64,000 nt of DNA from Phytohabitans sp052068095 (GTDB lineage: Bacteria; Actinomycetota; Actinomycetes; Mycobacteriales; Micromonosporaceae), in assembly GCF_052068095.1 (NCBI RefSeq), contig NZ_JBQHDG010000009.1, forward strand, positions 246,935 to 310,934. The letters run 5' to 3'. The translations under genes were made by a program, and so were the position numbers. The notes under the pieces were generated by a model. The model searched no databases, was not told where the DNA came from, and saw only the letters and a program-made list of their open reading frames with translations. The stretch's first letter is position 1. Each line of letters opens with the position of its first letter. Shown piece after piece: positions 24,501-31,792 of this stretch.

Positions 24501-24622
24501 CCGCGCCGGCCAAGGCGACGGGGTCGGCGCGCGGGGCGAAGGCGACGAGCGCGGCCAAGGAGACCGCGAAGGCGGCACCGGCCAAGGCCGCGCGGCGGGC
24601 CCCGGCCAAGTCGCGCGGCTGA
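21515..24622 (+). CDS. uvrA: Excinuclease ABC subunit A (UvrA) with basic C-terminal tail
   Basis: This 1035-residue protein has the full UvrA set: P-loops GLSGSGKSS (residues 32-40) and GVSGSGKST (645-653), two LSGGEAQR signatures, zinc modules beginning CPKCGRP, CPECTGLG and CENCAGDG, and two Walker B regions ending in LDEP. It recognises DNA lesions as a dimer and loads UvrB. Residues ~950-1035 form a low-complexity tail of Ala, Lys, Thr and Pro with PAKA/AAKA-type repeats, resembling the DNA-binding tails of actinobacterial HupB and histone H1; standard UvrA ends near 950. GTG 21515 is placed just before the conserved DRLIIRGAREHNL. Confidence 0.96.
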   Translation: MADRLIIRGAREHNLRDVNLDLPRDAMIVFTGLSGSGKSSLAFDTIFAEGQRRYVESLSSYARQFLGQMDKPDVDFIEGLSPAVSIDQKSTSRNPRSTVGTITEVYDYLRLLFARVGEPHCPKCGRPISRQTPQQIVDRVLAMDEGTRFQVLAPVVRGRKGEYVDLFAELQAKGYARVRIDGVVYPLTEPPKLKKQEKHTIEVVVDRLTVKASAKQRLTDSVETALRLAAGVVLLEFVDLPEDDEHRERTFSEHLACPYDDLSFEAMEPRSFSFNSPYGACPECTGLGTKKEVDPELVVPDPERTLREGAIQPWAGGTTLEYFIRLLEALGDQEHFDIDTPWRALPSRAQKTILHGAEDQVHVRYRNKYGRERSYYTGFEGVVQWIERRHSDTESDWSRDKYEGYMRDVPCPTCGGARLKPEVLAVTIDGKSIAEVCNLSVGECADLLGAMTLNDRQKMIAERVLKEINARLRFLVDVGLDYLSLDRPAGTLSGGEAQRIRLATQIGSGLVGVLYVLDEPSIGLHQRDNHRLIETLVRLKNLGNTLIVVEHDEDTIRTADWVVDIGPGAGEHGGHIVHSGSVDGLLKSKESITGAYLSGRRQIPTPGMRRMQIPGRELVVQGAREHNLKNLTVSFPLGQFIAVTGVSGSGKSTLVNDILYTVLANQINGARLVPGRHTRITGIDEVDKVVGVDQSPIGRTPRSNPATYTGVFDNIRKLFAETTEAKVRGYGPGRFSFNVKGGRCENCAGDGTIKIEMNFLPDVYVPCEVCKGARYNRETLEVHYKGRTISEVLEMPIEEASTFFEAIPAIHRHLKTLVDVGLGYVRLGQPAPTLSGGEAQRVKLASELQKRSTGRTVYVLDEPTTGLHFEDIRKLLRVLESLVDKGNTVIVIEHNLDVIKTADWLIDMGPQGGHKGGTVVATGTPEEIAEVPDSATGQYLRHVLGLDGEAVGAAEATTRAAKANGAATTKRAPAAAAPRKATSAKTTAAAKGTKAAAPAKATGSARGAKATSAAKETAKAAPAKAARRAPAKSRG

Positions 24623-24631
24623 GCTTTCGGC

Positions 24632-24753
24632 ACAGGGCGGTGGCTGCCACCTTTCAGGCCGCCGGAGTCGTCACGGCCGGAGTCGATGCGGTACAGGGCG
24701 GCGGCTGCGACCCTTCCGGTCGCCGGGGTCGTCACGGCCGGCGTCGATGCGGT
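24632..24753 (+). repeat. Tandem duplication, 2 x 61 bp, after uvrA
   Basis: Units 24632-24692 and 24693-24753 each begin ACAGGGCGG and end GTCGATGCGGT; they differ at about 7 positions. They start 9 bases after the uvrA stop. No coding role is evident. The remaining bases to 24836 show nothing further. Confidence 0.8.
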
Positions 24754-24836
24754 CAGCGCCGTTGATGCGTATGGCATGATGCCAACCCTTGGGCCTGTCC
24801 AGGCCGCCTTCGAAGATCGGAGGGAGGGTGGGCACG

Positions 24837-26330
24837 GTGACCCTCACGGCCGCTGGCATCTCGCGGTCGGCCCGCCACCGGGCGCGCCGGCAAGGCAGCA
24901 TCGCGACGAGACGCACGGTGCCGCGACCGGTCCGGGTCGCGCCGGCAGCCGAGCGTGTGGACGCGCCTCGACCGGGTGCCGTGGCACGGCTCATCGCGCA
25001 GGTGTTGCGCCCGGACACACCAAGCCAGTGGCTGGCCTTGGCGATCCTGTCCCCGCTGTTGGTGCCCTGGCTGATCGTCGTGCGGATGAAGCAGGACCTG
25101 GATCAGGTTCGAGCTGACATCCGGCGTGATCGAGAGCAGATGCGCCGGCGGGCTTACGGCCACTTGATGAGGCGCGGGAGAGACGCGCAGGTGGCGTGGC
25201 AGCAGTTCGTCTGGCTCAATGGCGTGACTCCCGCGGACCCGCTCCTCGCGTCACGCTTCCGCCGCCATTGTTTCCGGGCGCTGAGACTGGAGCGGGCGGA
25301 CGAGCGCCACATGGCGATGATCAGCGTGCCGGGTGGCCTGCTGTTCATGGGGCTTCCGGTGGTCCTCCAGGCACCGATCCATATGGATCCGGCGAGCCAC
25401 GTCCTGCTGTACCTTGCCGTGCTGGCGGGAGTGATGGCGACCTTCTACCTGTTCACCAGGCTGACCCGCTTCGCGTCGTGGGTGCGCGCGGGCGTAGTGA
25501 TCGTGGCCGTCTTCGTCGGCGCCTCCCTTCTGCTCCGAACGCGGTGGCACGTGCGCTGGCCGACGTCGACGCCGGGACAACGGCTTCCGGGCGAGGACGC
25601 CGGTGCCGTCCTGTGGTGCGGCATCGTCGCCGCCACCGTGGCCGCGTTTCTGATCCTGATGGTTGCCCTACAGGCGCTGGTCGAATGGCCGCGAGAGGTG
25701 CGACTCATGCGGAGGGAGCCCGACGTCGTCGCTTTCCGGGCGGTGCGGCGCGTCATCGGCCTGCTCGCCCGGCCGGAGCGCACCTTCGCGGATTTGGTGA
25801 CCCGCCGCCGGCTGGTTTGGGGACTGGAGCAGTTGGCCCGCACCATCGAGCGGGGCTACCCGCGGGCGATCGTCCCGGCGGCGGCCGCGGATCGCGACGC
25901 GCTCGCGGCGAAGTGTGCGCAGCTCGCCCGGACGATCCGCACCTACCAGGTGTCGTTGGCGTTCCCGGACGTCGAGACGCTGCCCGCCCTGCGCCGGATG
26001 ACCTTGGCGACGACGTCCGCCATCTGCACCGGCCGGCTCGGCTCGCTCGCGCTGTCCCCGTCGCCTGTCGCGGGTGCCCGCCGGAGGCTGTGGTCGACGG
26101 TGGGCGCCGCCCTCCGGGTCTTGCTTGTCGCGGCGCTGCCTGTGCTCGCCGCCACCGTGCTGTTGCGCTTTGGGCTTCTCGGCGGAGACTCCACCAGCCG
26201 GACGATCGTGGTCGCCGCCACGCTGTGGGGCGTCGTGGTGCTCATGACCGCACTCGACCCGCTGTTCAACGACCGCGTCAGCACGATGAAGGACCTGTTG
26301 GGGATGCTCTCCACCAACAAGAAAGAGTAA
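24837..26330 (+). CDS. Multi-pass membrane protein of unknown function
   Basis: From GTG 24837 (AGGGAGG nine bases upstream; GTG 24828 is an alternative) the protein has 497 residues. A basic N-terminus of ~65 residues leads to a first hydrophobic segment (WLALAILSPLLVPWLIVV), a charged helical stretch (MKQDLDQVRADIRRDREQM), and about four more membrane segments between residues ~160 and 290. A soluble ~130-residue loop follows, then two C-terminal membrane segments. I recognise no family. Position between uvrA and the Rieske gene suggests no function. Confidence 0.75.
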   Translation: MTLTAAGISRSARHRARRQGSIATRRTVPRPVRVAPAAERVDAPRPGAVARLIAQVLRPDTPSQWLALAILSPLLVPWLIVVRMKQDLDQVRADIRRDREQMRRRAYGHLMRRGRDAQVAWQQFVWLNGVTPADPLLASRFRRHCFRALRLERADERHMAMISVPGGLLFMGLPVVLQAPIHMDPASHVLLYLAVLAGVMATFYLFTRLTRFASWVRAGVVIVAVFVGASLLLRTRWHVRWPTSTPGQRLPGEDAGAVLWCGIVAATVAAFLILMVALQALVEWPREVRLMRREPDVVAFRAVRRVIGLLARPERTFADLVTRRRLVWGLEQLARTIERGYPRAIVPAAAADRDALAAKCAQLARTIRTYQVSLAFPDVETLPALRRMTLATTSAICTGRLGSLALSPSPVAGARRRLWSTVGAALRVLLVAALPVLAATVLLRFGLLGGDSTSRTIVVAATLWGVVVLMTALDPLFNDRVSTMKDLLGMLSTNKKE

Positions 26331-26635
26331 ATGGACCATTACACAAAGTGACGGCACGCATTTGATGTCGCGGTGATCCTCCACGGCCCGGAAGATCGGG
26401 TCGGAGGGGTATTGGCGGATCGACGAGCGTGGGTCTATTTGCGATCTTGTAGATCGGAAGTTGAGCTTTTGACGATCGGCAGAACCGGCCCTGAGCAGCG
26501 GTGATATACGCCTGCGCGGCGCCGCCGAGGGACGACAAGAGCGGGGTGGTGAACCATGGCGCCCGGAGGCTCGTGTGTACTGACGTGGCCGTGATCGCCC
26601 TGATCACGGTGGGCCGAAGACAGGAAGGGTGAGGC
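26331..26635. other. 305-bp gap before the Rieske lipoprotein gene, with one inverted repeat
   Basis: No gene seen. The clearest element is CCGTGATC-gccct-GATCACGG (26589-26609), an 8-base perfect inverted repeat 27 bases before the Rieske start; its position suits an operator or a 5' hairpin. The ribosome site GGAAGGGTGAGG belongs to the downstream gene. Confidence 0.5.
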
Positions 26636-27115
26636 ATGAGCGAGGAACAGGCGGTGACGCAGTCGGGGGTGACCACCCGCCGGGCACTGCTGGCGGGCGC
26701 GGGGGCCATCGGCACGACCGCGGTGCTGGTGGCCTGCGGCACGGACCCTGACGAGGACACCTCCACCTCGGGCGGCACCCAGTCGAACGGCGCTAGTGAC
26801 CCCGCCGCGGGCTCCGGCGACAGCGGCGGCAGCGCGATCATCCAGACCAGCAAGGTGCCGGTCGGGGGCGGTGCCATCATCGCGTCGTCGAGCGTCGTGG
26901 TGACGCAGCCGACCGAGGGCGAGTTCAAGTGTTTCAGCTCGACGTGCACGCACCAGGGGTGCCCGGTGACGGCCGTCGAGGGCGGCACGATCAACTGCAA
27001 CTGTCACGGCAGCAAGTTTTCGATCACCGATGGCTCGGTGAAGGGCGGCCCGGCGAGCAAGCCGCTGGCCGAAAAGCAGATCAAGGTCGACGGCGACAAC
27101 ATCACCCTCGCCTGA
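26636..27115 (+). CDS. Rieske [2Fe-2S] lipoprotein, Tat-type signal
   Basis: A 159-residue protein with an N-terminal twin-arginine segment (TTRRALLAGAGAIGTT) and a lipobox VLVAC, then a Ser/Gly/Asp-rich linker (residues ~36-66) and a Rieske domain. The cluster ligands are visible in CTHQGC and CNCHGS. It should be exported folded via Tat and tethered outside the membrane, where it would carry electrons; no partner oxidoreductase is adjacent. Good GGAAGGGTGAGG ribosome site. Confidence 0.88.
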   Translation: MSEEQAVTQSGVTTRRALLAGAGAIGTTAVLVACGTDPDEDTSTSGGTQSNGASDPAAGSGDSGGSAIIQTSKVPVGGGAIIASSSVVVTQPTEGEFKCFSSTCTHQGCPVTAVEGGTINCNCHGSKFSITDGSVKGGPASKPLAEKQIKVDGDNITLA

Positions 27116-27145
27116 CACCACGCCGCCGGCCCGCGCCTCGCGAGA

Positions 27146-27168
27146 TTGACAGAGGCGCGGGCTAGGCT
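27146..27168 (+). promoter_or_regulatory. Promoter of uvrC with 11-base spacer
   Basis: TTGACA (27146-27151), 11 bases, then TAGGCT (27163-27168). The spacing matches the RecA-independent damage promoter seen upstream of uvrA rather than sigma-70, although the -35 has A instead of T at the fourth position. The -10 box ends 7 bases before GTG 27176, implying a leaderless uvrC message. Confidence 0.5.
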
Positions 27169-27175
27169 TTTTCGC

Positions 27176-29284
27176 GTGGCAGACCCCTCGACTTACCGTC
27201 CCGCGCCGGGCACTATTCCGGACGCCCCGGGGGTCTACCGTTTCCGCGACGCGAGTGGGCGGGTCATCTACGTCGGCAAGGCGAAGAGCCTGCGCAGCCG
27301 GCTGAATTCGTACTTCGGCGACCTGTGGCATCTGCACCAGCGCACCCAGCAGATGGTCACCACCGCGTCCGCGGTCGACTGGGTCACGGTCGGCAGCGAG
27401 GTCGAGGCCCTCCAGCTCGAATACTCGTGGATCAAGGAGTTCGACCCGCGGTTCAACGTGAAGTACCGCGACGACAAGTCCTACCCGTATCTGGCCGTCA
27501 CGCTCGACGAGGAGTATCCGCGGCTTCAGGTGATGCGCGGCGCCAAGCGCAAGGGTGTGCGCTACTTCGGGCCGTATTCGCACGCGTGGGCGATCCGCGA
27601 GACGCTCGACCTTCTCCTGCGCGTGTTCCCGGCGCGCACGTGTTCTTCCGGGGTTTTCAAGCGGGCCGGCCAGATCGGCCGGCCCTGCCTGCTCGGCGAC
27701 ATCGGCAAGTGCTCGGCGCCCTGCGTCGGCCGGGTGACGGCCGACGAGCACCGGGCCATCGTCGAAGAGTTCTGCGACTTCATGGCCGGCCGCACCGAGA
27801 CGATGGTCAAGCGGCTGGAGCGGGAGATGATGGCCGCCTCGGAGCGGCTGGAGTTCGAGCTCGCCGCCCGCCTGCGCGACGACGTCGTGGCGCTGCGGCG
27901 GGCGCTGGAAAAGCAGGCCGTCGTGTTCGGCGACGGCACCGACGCCGACGTGGTCGCCTTCGCCGAAGATCCGCTCGAGGCGGCGGTGCAGGTCTTCCAC
28001 GTGCGCGGCGGGCGCATCCGCGGTCAGCGCGGCTGGGTCGTGGAAAAGGTCGAAGACCTGACCACCGGCGACCTCGTGCACCACTTTTGCAGCCAGGTCT
28101 ACGGCGGTGAGCAGGGCGAGGGCGACGTCCCACGCGAGCTGCTCGTGCCCGCGCTCCCGCCCGACGCCGACGCGCTCGCCGACTGGCTGAGCCAGCACCG
28201 GGGGAGCCGGGTGCAGCTTCGGGTGCCGCAGCGCGGCGACAAGAAGGCGCTGCTGGAGACCGTCGCGCGCAACGCCGCCGAGGCGCTCACCCGCCACAAG
28301 CTGCGCCGCTCCGGCGACCTCACCACGCGCAGCAAGGCGCTCGAGGAGATCACCGAGGCGCTGGGGCTGCCCACCGCGCCGCTGCGCATCGAGTGTTACG
28401 ACGTCTCGCAGATCCAGGGCACCGACGTGGTGGCCAGCATGGTGGTCTTCGAAGACGGCCTGCCCCGCAAGAGCGAATACCGGCGCTTCGCGGTGCGCGG
28501 CGCCACCGACGACCTGTCGGCGTTGTCAGAGGTGCTGCGGCGCCGGTTCGCCAGATATCTGGAGGCGCGCGCGTCGCTGGGCGAGCTCGACGCCGAGGAG
28601 GCCGAAGACCCCGAGCGCCCCGGCATCGACCCGACGACGGGTCGCCCGCGCAAGTTCGCCTATCCGCCCCAGCTGGTCGTCGTCGACGGCGGCCAGCCCC
28701 AGGTCGCCGCGGTGGCCGCGGTCCTGGCCGAGCTGGGCATCGACGACGTCGCGCTGTGCGGCCTGGCCAAGCGCCTGGAGGAGGTGTGGCTCCCGGGCGA
28801 CGACTTCCCCGTGATCATGCCGCGCGCCTCCGAAGGCCTCTACATGCTCCAGCGCCTGCGCGACGAGGCCCACCGGTTCGCGATCGCCTTCCACCGCGAG
28901 CGCCGGTCAAAGCGGATGACCGTGTCCAGTTTGGACTCGATCCCGGGCCTGGGCGAGGTGCGGCGCAAGGCGTTGCTGCGGCACTTCGGCTCGATCAAGC
29001 GCCTAGGTGCGGCCAGCGTCGACGAGATCGCCGAGGTGCCAGGCATCGGCCGCCGCACCGCCGAGGCGATCGTCGCCACCCTGGGGGACGCGCCTCCCGC
29101 CACCGGCCCCTCCAGCAACGCCGATCCGACCGCCGCTTCGGCCGAGCACCCGGGGCTGGCCTCCACTCCCGCCGGCGAGGCGGGCCCGAGGTCCGCTTCG
29201 GCCGGCGAGGCAGGGCCGAGCTCCGCTGCCGATGCGGAGGCGGGGCCGGGCACCACCGCCGCCGGGAAATCTGTTTCACGATAG
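27176..29284 (+). CDS. uvrC: Excinuclease ABC subunit C (UvrC)
   Basis: The 702-residue protein has the GIY-YIG nuclease (residues ~15-95, GVYRFRDASGRVIYVGKAKS), a UVR domain (~205-240), the RNase H-like second nuclease (CYDVSQIQGTDVVASMVVF) and twin helix-hairpin-helices (LDSIPGLGEVRRKALL; EVPGIGRRTAEAIVATL). It makes both incisions in nucleotide excision repair. The last ~65 residues are a low-complexity Ala/Gly/Ser/Glu tail, including GEAGP repeats, that standard UvrC lacks. GTG 27176 is chosen because a -10 box ends 7 bases upstream and the conserved start ADPSTYRP follows. Confidence 0.95.
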   Translation: MADPSTYRPAPGTIPDAPGVYRFRDASGRVIYVGKAKSLRSRLNSYFGDLWHLHQRTQQMVTTASAVDWVTVGSEVEALQLEYSWIKEFDPRFNVKYRDDKSYPYLAVTLDEEYPRLQVMRGAKRKGVRYFGPYSHAWAIRETLDLLLRVFPARTCSSGVFKRAGQIGRPCLLGDIGKCSAPCVGRVTADEHRAIVEEFCDFMAGRTETMVKRLEREMMAASERLEFELAARLRDDVVALRRALEKQAVVFGDGTDADVVAFAEDPLEAAVQVFHVRGGRIRGQRGWVVEKVEDLTTGDLVHHFCSQVYGGEQGEGDVPRELLVPALPPDADALADWLSQHRGSRVQLRVPQRGDKKALLETVARNAAEALTRHKLRRSGDLTTRSKALEEITEALGLPTAPLRIECYDVSQIQGTDVVASMVVFEDGLPRKSEYRRFAVRGATDDLSALSEVLRRRFARYLEARASLGELDAEEAEDPERPGIDPTTGRPRKFAYPPQLVVVDGGQPQVAAVAAVLAELGIDDVALCGLAKRLEEVWLPGDDFPVIMPRASEGLYMLQRLRDEAHRFAIAFHRERRSKRMTVSSLDSIPGLGEVRRKALLRHFGSIKRLGAASVDEIAEVPGIGRRTAEAIVATLGDAPPATGPSSNADPTAASAEHPGLASTPAGEAGPRSASAGEAGPSSAADAEAGPGTTAAGKSVSR

Positions 29285-29286
29285 GG

Positions 29287-29343
29287 ATTTGAGCTACCGC
29301 GATGTCCGTTGTGGTCCGGACCGCTGCTCCCGCGGCCTCACCC
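29287..29343 (-). repeat. Left terminal inverted repeat of the 29.3-29.85 kb element (family B)
   Basis: The 57-base module begins ATTTGAGCTACCGCGATGTC two bases after the uvrC stop and ends at CTCCCGCGGCCTCACCC. It is the inverted partner of 29790-29846: the outer 30 bases differ at two positions and the inner 17 are identical. Confidence 0.88.
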
Positions 29344-29428
29344 TTCGCGCTTCACGCCCAACCGCTGACAGGCGTGGCTGCCGCCCGCACGGAAGCAACG
29401 CGGCGTTACTGGTCGGGTCGGGAAGGTT

Positions 29429-29479
29429 GAGATCTAGGACACTTAGGGTCGAAATAGCGCCCTAACTCTCCAAGATCTC
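29429..29479. repeat. AGATCT palindrome, copy 3 (repeat family A, inverted)
   Basis: Arms 29429-29448 and 29460-29479 pair with a few mismatches. It is inverted relative to the copies at 2.4 and 14.1 kb, as shown by the CTACTCAGGGCGACGAAAG flank at 29511-29529, the reverse complement of the flank of copies 1 and 2. Confidence 0.8.
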
Positions 29480-29625
29480 GACCCGAGGGCCGCTCGTCCG
29501 GTTGCGGCGACTACTCAGGGCGACGAAAGCCCAAGCCGTCGACCCCGGCGAGCGACATTGTGGACGAAACGCTAACCGTCGCGCAGTGTGAAGCCGGCGG
29601 GCGACGCCGCGCACGCCACTTGCCT

Positions 29626-29757
29626 GTGCCATCCGACGGCGATCGACCCGACCGCTTCTGGAGATGCCGACGTCCGGGCGATCTCCGACGGCCGCGACGA
29701 TCAGCACCCGACGCTGGCGCTCCGGCGTTGGCGCCCTGGCTCTTGACGGGTCGACGA
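29626..29757 (+). repeat. Structured repeat with conserved apical loop, copy 1 (family C)
   Basis: The segment shares with 36119-36260 the outer TGTGCCATC and TCGACCCG boxes, an apical GACGGCCGCGACGATCAGCA stretch continuing CCCGAC, and CTCTTGACGGGT. TCGACCCG (29643-29650) pairs with CGGGTCGA (29747-29754). GATGCCGACGTCCGGGC pairs with GCTCCGGCGTTGGCGCC at 15 of 17 positions, partly by G-T wobbles. The loop is conserved while the stem bases have changed. Confidence 0.7.
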
Positions 29758-29772
29758 ATTAAAGGGGTGGCC

Positions 29773-29846
29773 GTGACCAGCGGCGGATGGGTGAGGCCGC
29801 GGGAGCGACGGACAGTGACCACGACGGACGTCGCGGTAGCTCAAAT
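29773..29846 (+). repeat. Right terminal inverted repeat of the 29.3-29.85 kb element (family B)
   Basis: Ends GGTAGCTCAAAT at 29846, mirroring 29287. With the left repeat it encloses 560 bases that contain one family A palindrome and one family C structure but no transposase frame. No target-site duplication is evident beside the ends. Confidence 0.85.
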
Positions 29847-29908
29847 CTCTGTCTCTAGGAACGAGGAAGCCCGGCCATGCCGGCGGGGCGCCCGCGACCC
29901 GGAGCGCC

Positions 29909-29914
29909 TAGGAT
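29909..29914 (+). promoter_or_regulatory. -10 box of a leaderless promoter (rapZ)
   Basis: TAGGAT, 6 bases, then GTG 29921. It lies outside the repeat element. Confidence 0.5.
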
Positions 29915-29920
29915 TCTCTG

Positions 29921-30811
29921 GTGCACGACGACTCCAGCGCGCCGCCCGACGACGACACCGAGCTTGTGGTGGTGACCGGCGTCTCCGGCGGCGGGCGCAG
30001 CACCGTGGCCCGGGCGCTGGAAAACGTCGGCTTCTACGTGGTCGACAACCTGCCGCAGGCGCTCATGCTCGACATGGCCGAGTTGGCGCAGAAGGCGGGC
30101 GGTGCGGCCCAGCACACCGCGATGGTGCTCGACGTGCGCAGCCGCGCGTTCTCGACCGATCTGGTGGGGGCGATCAACGCGCTCAAGGAGCGAGGGTTCC
30201 ACCCGCGGGTGGTGTTCGTCGACGCGGACGACGAGGTGTTGATCCGGCGGTTCGAGAGTGTGCGGCGTTCGCATCCGCTCCAAGGTGACGGGCGGCTGGC
30301 GGATGGCATCGCGGCCGAGCGCAAGCTGCTGGAGGAGGCGCGCGACCACGCCGACGTGATCATCGACACCAGCCACCTCAACGTCAACCAGCTGCGGCGG
30401 CGGGTGGAGGAGCTCTTCGGCGGTGAGGACGCGCGGCGGCTGCGGGTGACGGTGCTCTCGTTCGGCTTCAAGTACGGGCTGCCGCAGGATGCCGACTTCG
30501 TGCTGGACGCGCGTTTTCTCCCCAATCCGTACTGGGTGCCCGAGCTGCGCGAGCACAACGGGCAGGAGGAGGCGGTCAGCTCTTACGTGCTGGGCCAGCC
30601 GGGGGCGGGGGAGTTCGTCGCCACGTACGCCAGCCTGGTCGGGGCCACCGCGCCCGGGTTCGAGCGGGAGGGCAAGCGCTACCTCACCGTGGCGGTCGGC
30701 TGTACGGGCGGCAAGCACCGCAGTGTGGCTATAGCCGAAGAGCTGGCCGATCGGCTGCGGCAGGCGCGCATTTCGGCCCATGCCTCGCACAGGGACCTGG
30801 GGCGGGAATGA
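29921..30811 (+). CDS. rapZ: RapZ/YvcJ-family nucleotide-binding protein
   Basis: This 296-residue P-loop protein has GVSGGGRSTVARALE (the Walker A of this family in actinobacteria often has GRS), YVVDNLPQALM, SFGFKYGLPQDADFVLD and CTGGKHRSVAIAEELA, all family signatures. In enterobacteria RapZ controls glucosamine-6-phosphate synthase via small RNAs; in Gram-positives it binds nucleotides with less clear function. The start GTG 29921 is 6 bases after a -10 box, so translation is probably leaderless. The stop overlaps yvcK by 4 bases. Confidence 0.92.
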   Translation: MHDDSSAPPDDDTELVVVTGVSGGGRSTVARALENVGFYVVDNLPQALMLDMAELAQKAGGAAQHTAMVLDVRSRAFSTDLVGAINALKERGFHPRVVFVDADDEVLIRRFESVRRSHPLQGDGRLADGIAAERKLLEEARDHADVIIDTSHLNVNQLRRRVEELFGGEDARRLRVTVLSFGFKYGLPQDADFVLDARFLPNPYWVPELREHNGQEEAVSSYVLGQPGAGEFVATYASLVGATAPGFEREGKRYLTVAVGCTGGKHRSVAIAEELADRLRQARISAHASHRDLGRE

Positions 30812-31749
30812 ACGTCGTGGCATTCGGCGGCGGCCACGGGCTGGCCGCCTCGCTCCGCGCGTTGCGGCTGTGTCAGGCCGACCTCGACCTCGACATCACG
30901 GCCGTGGTGACCGTGGGTGACGACGGTGGTTCGAGTGGGCGGCTGCGAGACGAGCGGGGCGCGCTGCCGCCGGGCGACCTGCGGCAGGCGCTGGCCGCGC
31001 TGGCCGCGCCCGACTCGGTGGCGACGGCCGATCTCTTCCAGCACCGGTTTCGGCCGCCGGGGCCGCTGACCGGTCACACGGTGGGCAACCTTGTGCTGCT
31101 CGGGCTGATGGAGCTGCTCGGCGATCCGGTGGCGGCGCTCGACCACGCGGCCGCGATGGTGGGTGCGGCCGGGCGGGTGCTGCCGATGTCCTGCGAGCCG
31201 CTCGGGATCGAGGCCGAGGTGCAGGGTGCCGATCCGTCGGTGCCCGACGACGTGCTGACGGTCCGTGGCCAGCACGCGGTCGCGGTGACCCGGGGGCGGG
31301 TGCTGTCGGTGCGGTTGACGCCACCGCGGGCGGCGGCGTGCCCGGACGCGGTCGCGGCTGTCGCGGCGGCCGACTGGCTGATCTTCGGGCCGGGCAGCTG
31401 GTATACCAGCGTGATCCCGCACTTGCTCATGCCGGGCCTGGCCGCCGCGATCGTCGCCAGCCCCGCCCGCCGCCTGGTCACCCTCAACCTCGCGGAGGAG
31501 AAGGAGACCCTCGGGCTGTCGGTCGCCGGCCACCTGGCGGCCCTCCGCTGGTACCTGCCCGAGCTGAAAATCGACACGGTCATCGCCGACGAGAAGGCCG
31601 TAGGCGACCCCGAACCCGTGCGCCATGCGGCAGAATCGCTGGGTGCGCGGCTCACTCTCGCCCCCGTGGCGGTGTCTGACGGCAGCGCTCGACACGATCC
31701 GGCGGCGCTCGGCGCCGCACTGGTGCCTGTCTTGGGCGCCGGTCGTTAG
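30808..31749 (+). CDS. yvcK: YvcK/GlmR (CofD-like) UDP-sugar-binding protein
   Basis: The 313-residue protein starts MNVVAFGGGHGLAASLRALR and continues with VTVGDDGGSSGRLRDE, GALPPGDLRQALAAL and DWLIFGPGSWYTSVIPHLL, the complete YvcK/GlmR signature. Homologues bind UDP-GlcNAc and adjust carbon flow into cell-wall precursors during gluconeogenic growth. The rapZ-yvcK-whiA order is conserved in Gram-positive bacteria; it overlaps rapZ by ATGA and precedes whiA by 43 bases. Confidence 0.92.
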   Translation: MNVVAFGGGHGLAASLRALRLCQADLDLDITAVVTVGDDGGSSGRLRDERGALPPGDLRQALAALAAPDSVATADLFQHRFRPPGPLTGHTVGNLVLLGLMELLGDPVAALDHAAAMVGAAGRVLPMSCEPLGIEAEVQGADPSVPDDVLTVRGQHAVAVTRGRVLSVRLTPPRAAACPDAVAAVAAADWLIFGPGSWYTSVIPHLLMPGLAAAIVASPARRLVTLNLAEEKETLGLSVAGHLAALRWYLPELKIDTVIADEKAVGDPEPVRHAAESLGARLTLAPVAVSDGSARHDPAALGAALVPVLGAGR

Positions 31750-31792
31750 TCACAACTGAAGCACTCGCAACTGTCCGGGAGATGACGACGAG

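Noticed and set aside
29287..29846. Insertion sequence with transposase
   Set aside because: Inverted ends exist, but no frame inside has transposase motifs and no target duplication was found.
29921..29980. Degenerate P-loop (GRS instead of GKS) in RapZ as a sign of inactivity
   Set aside because: From knowledge of the family, GRS is common in actinobacterial RapZ proteins, so it is not evidence of loss.
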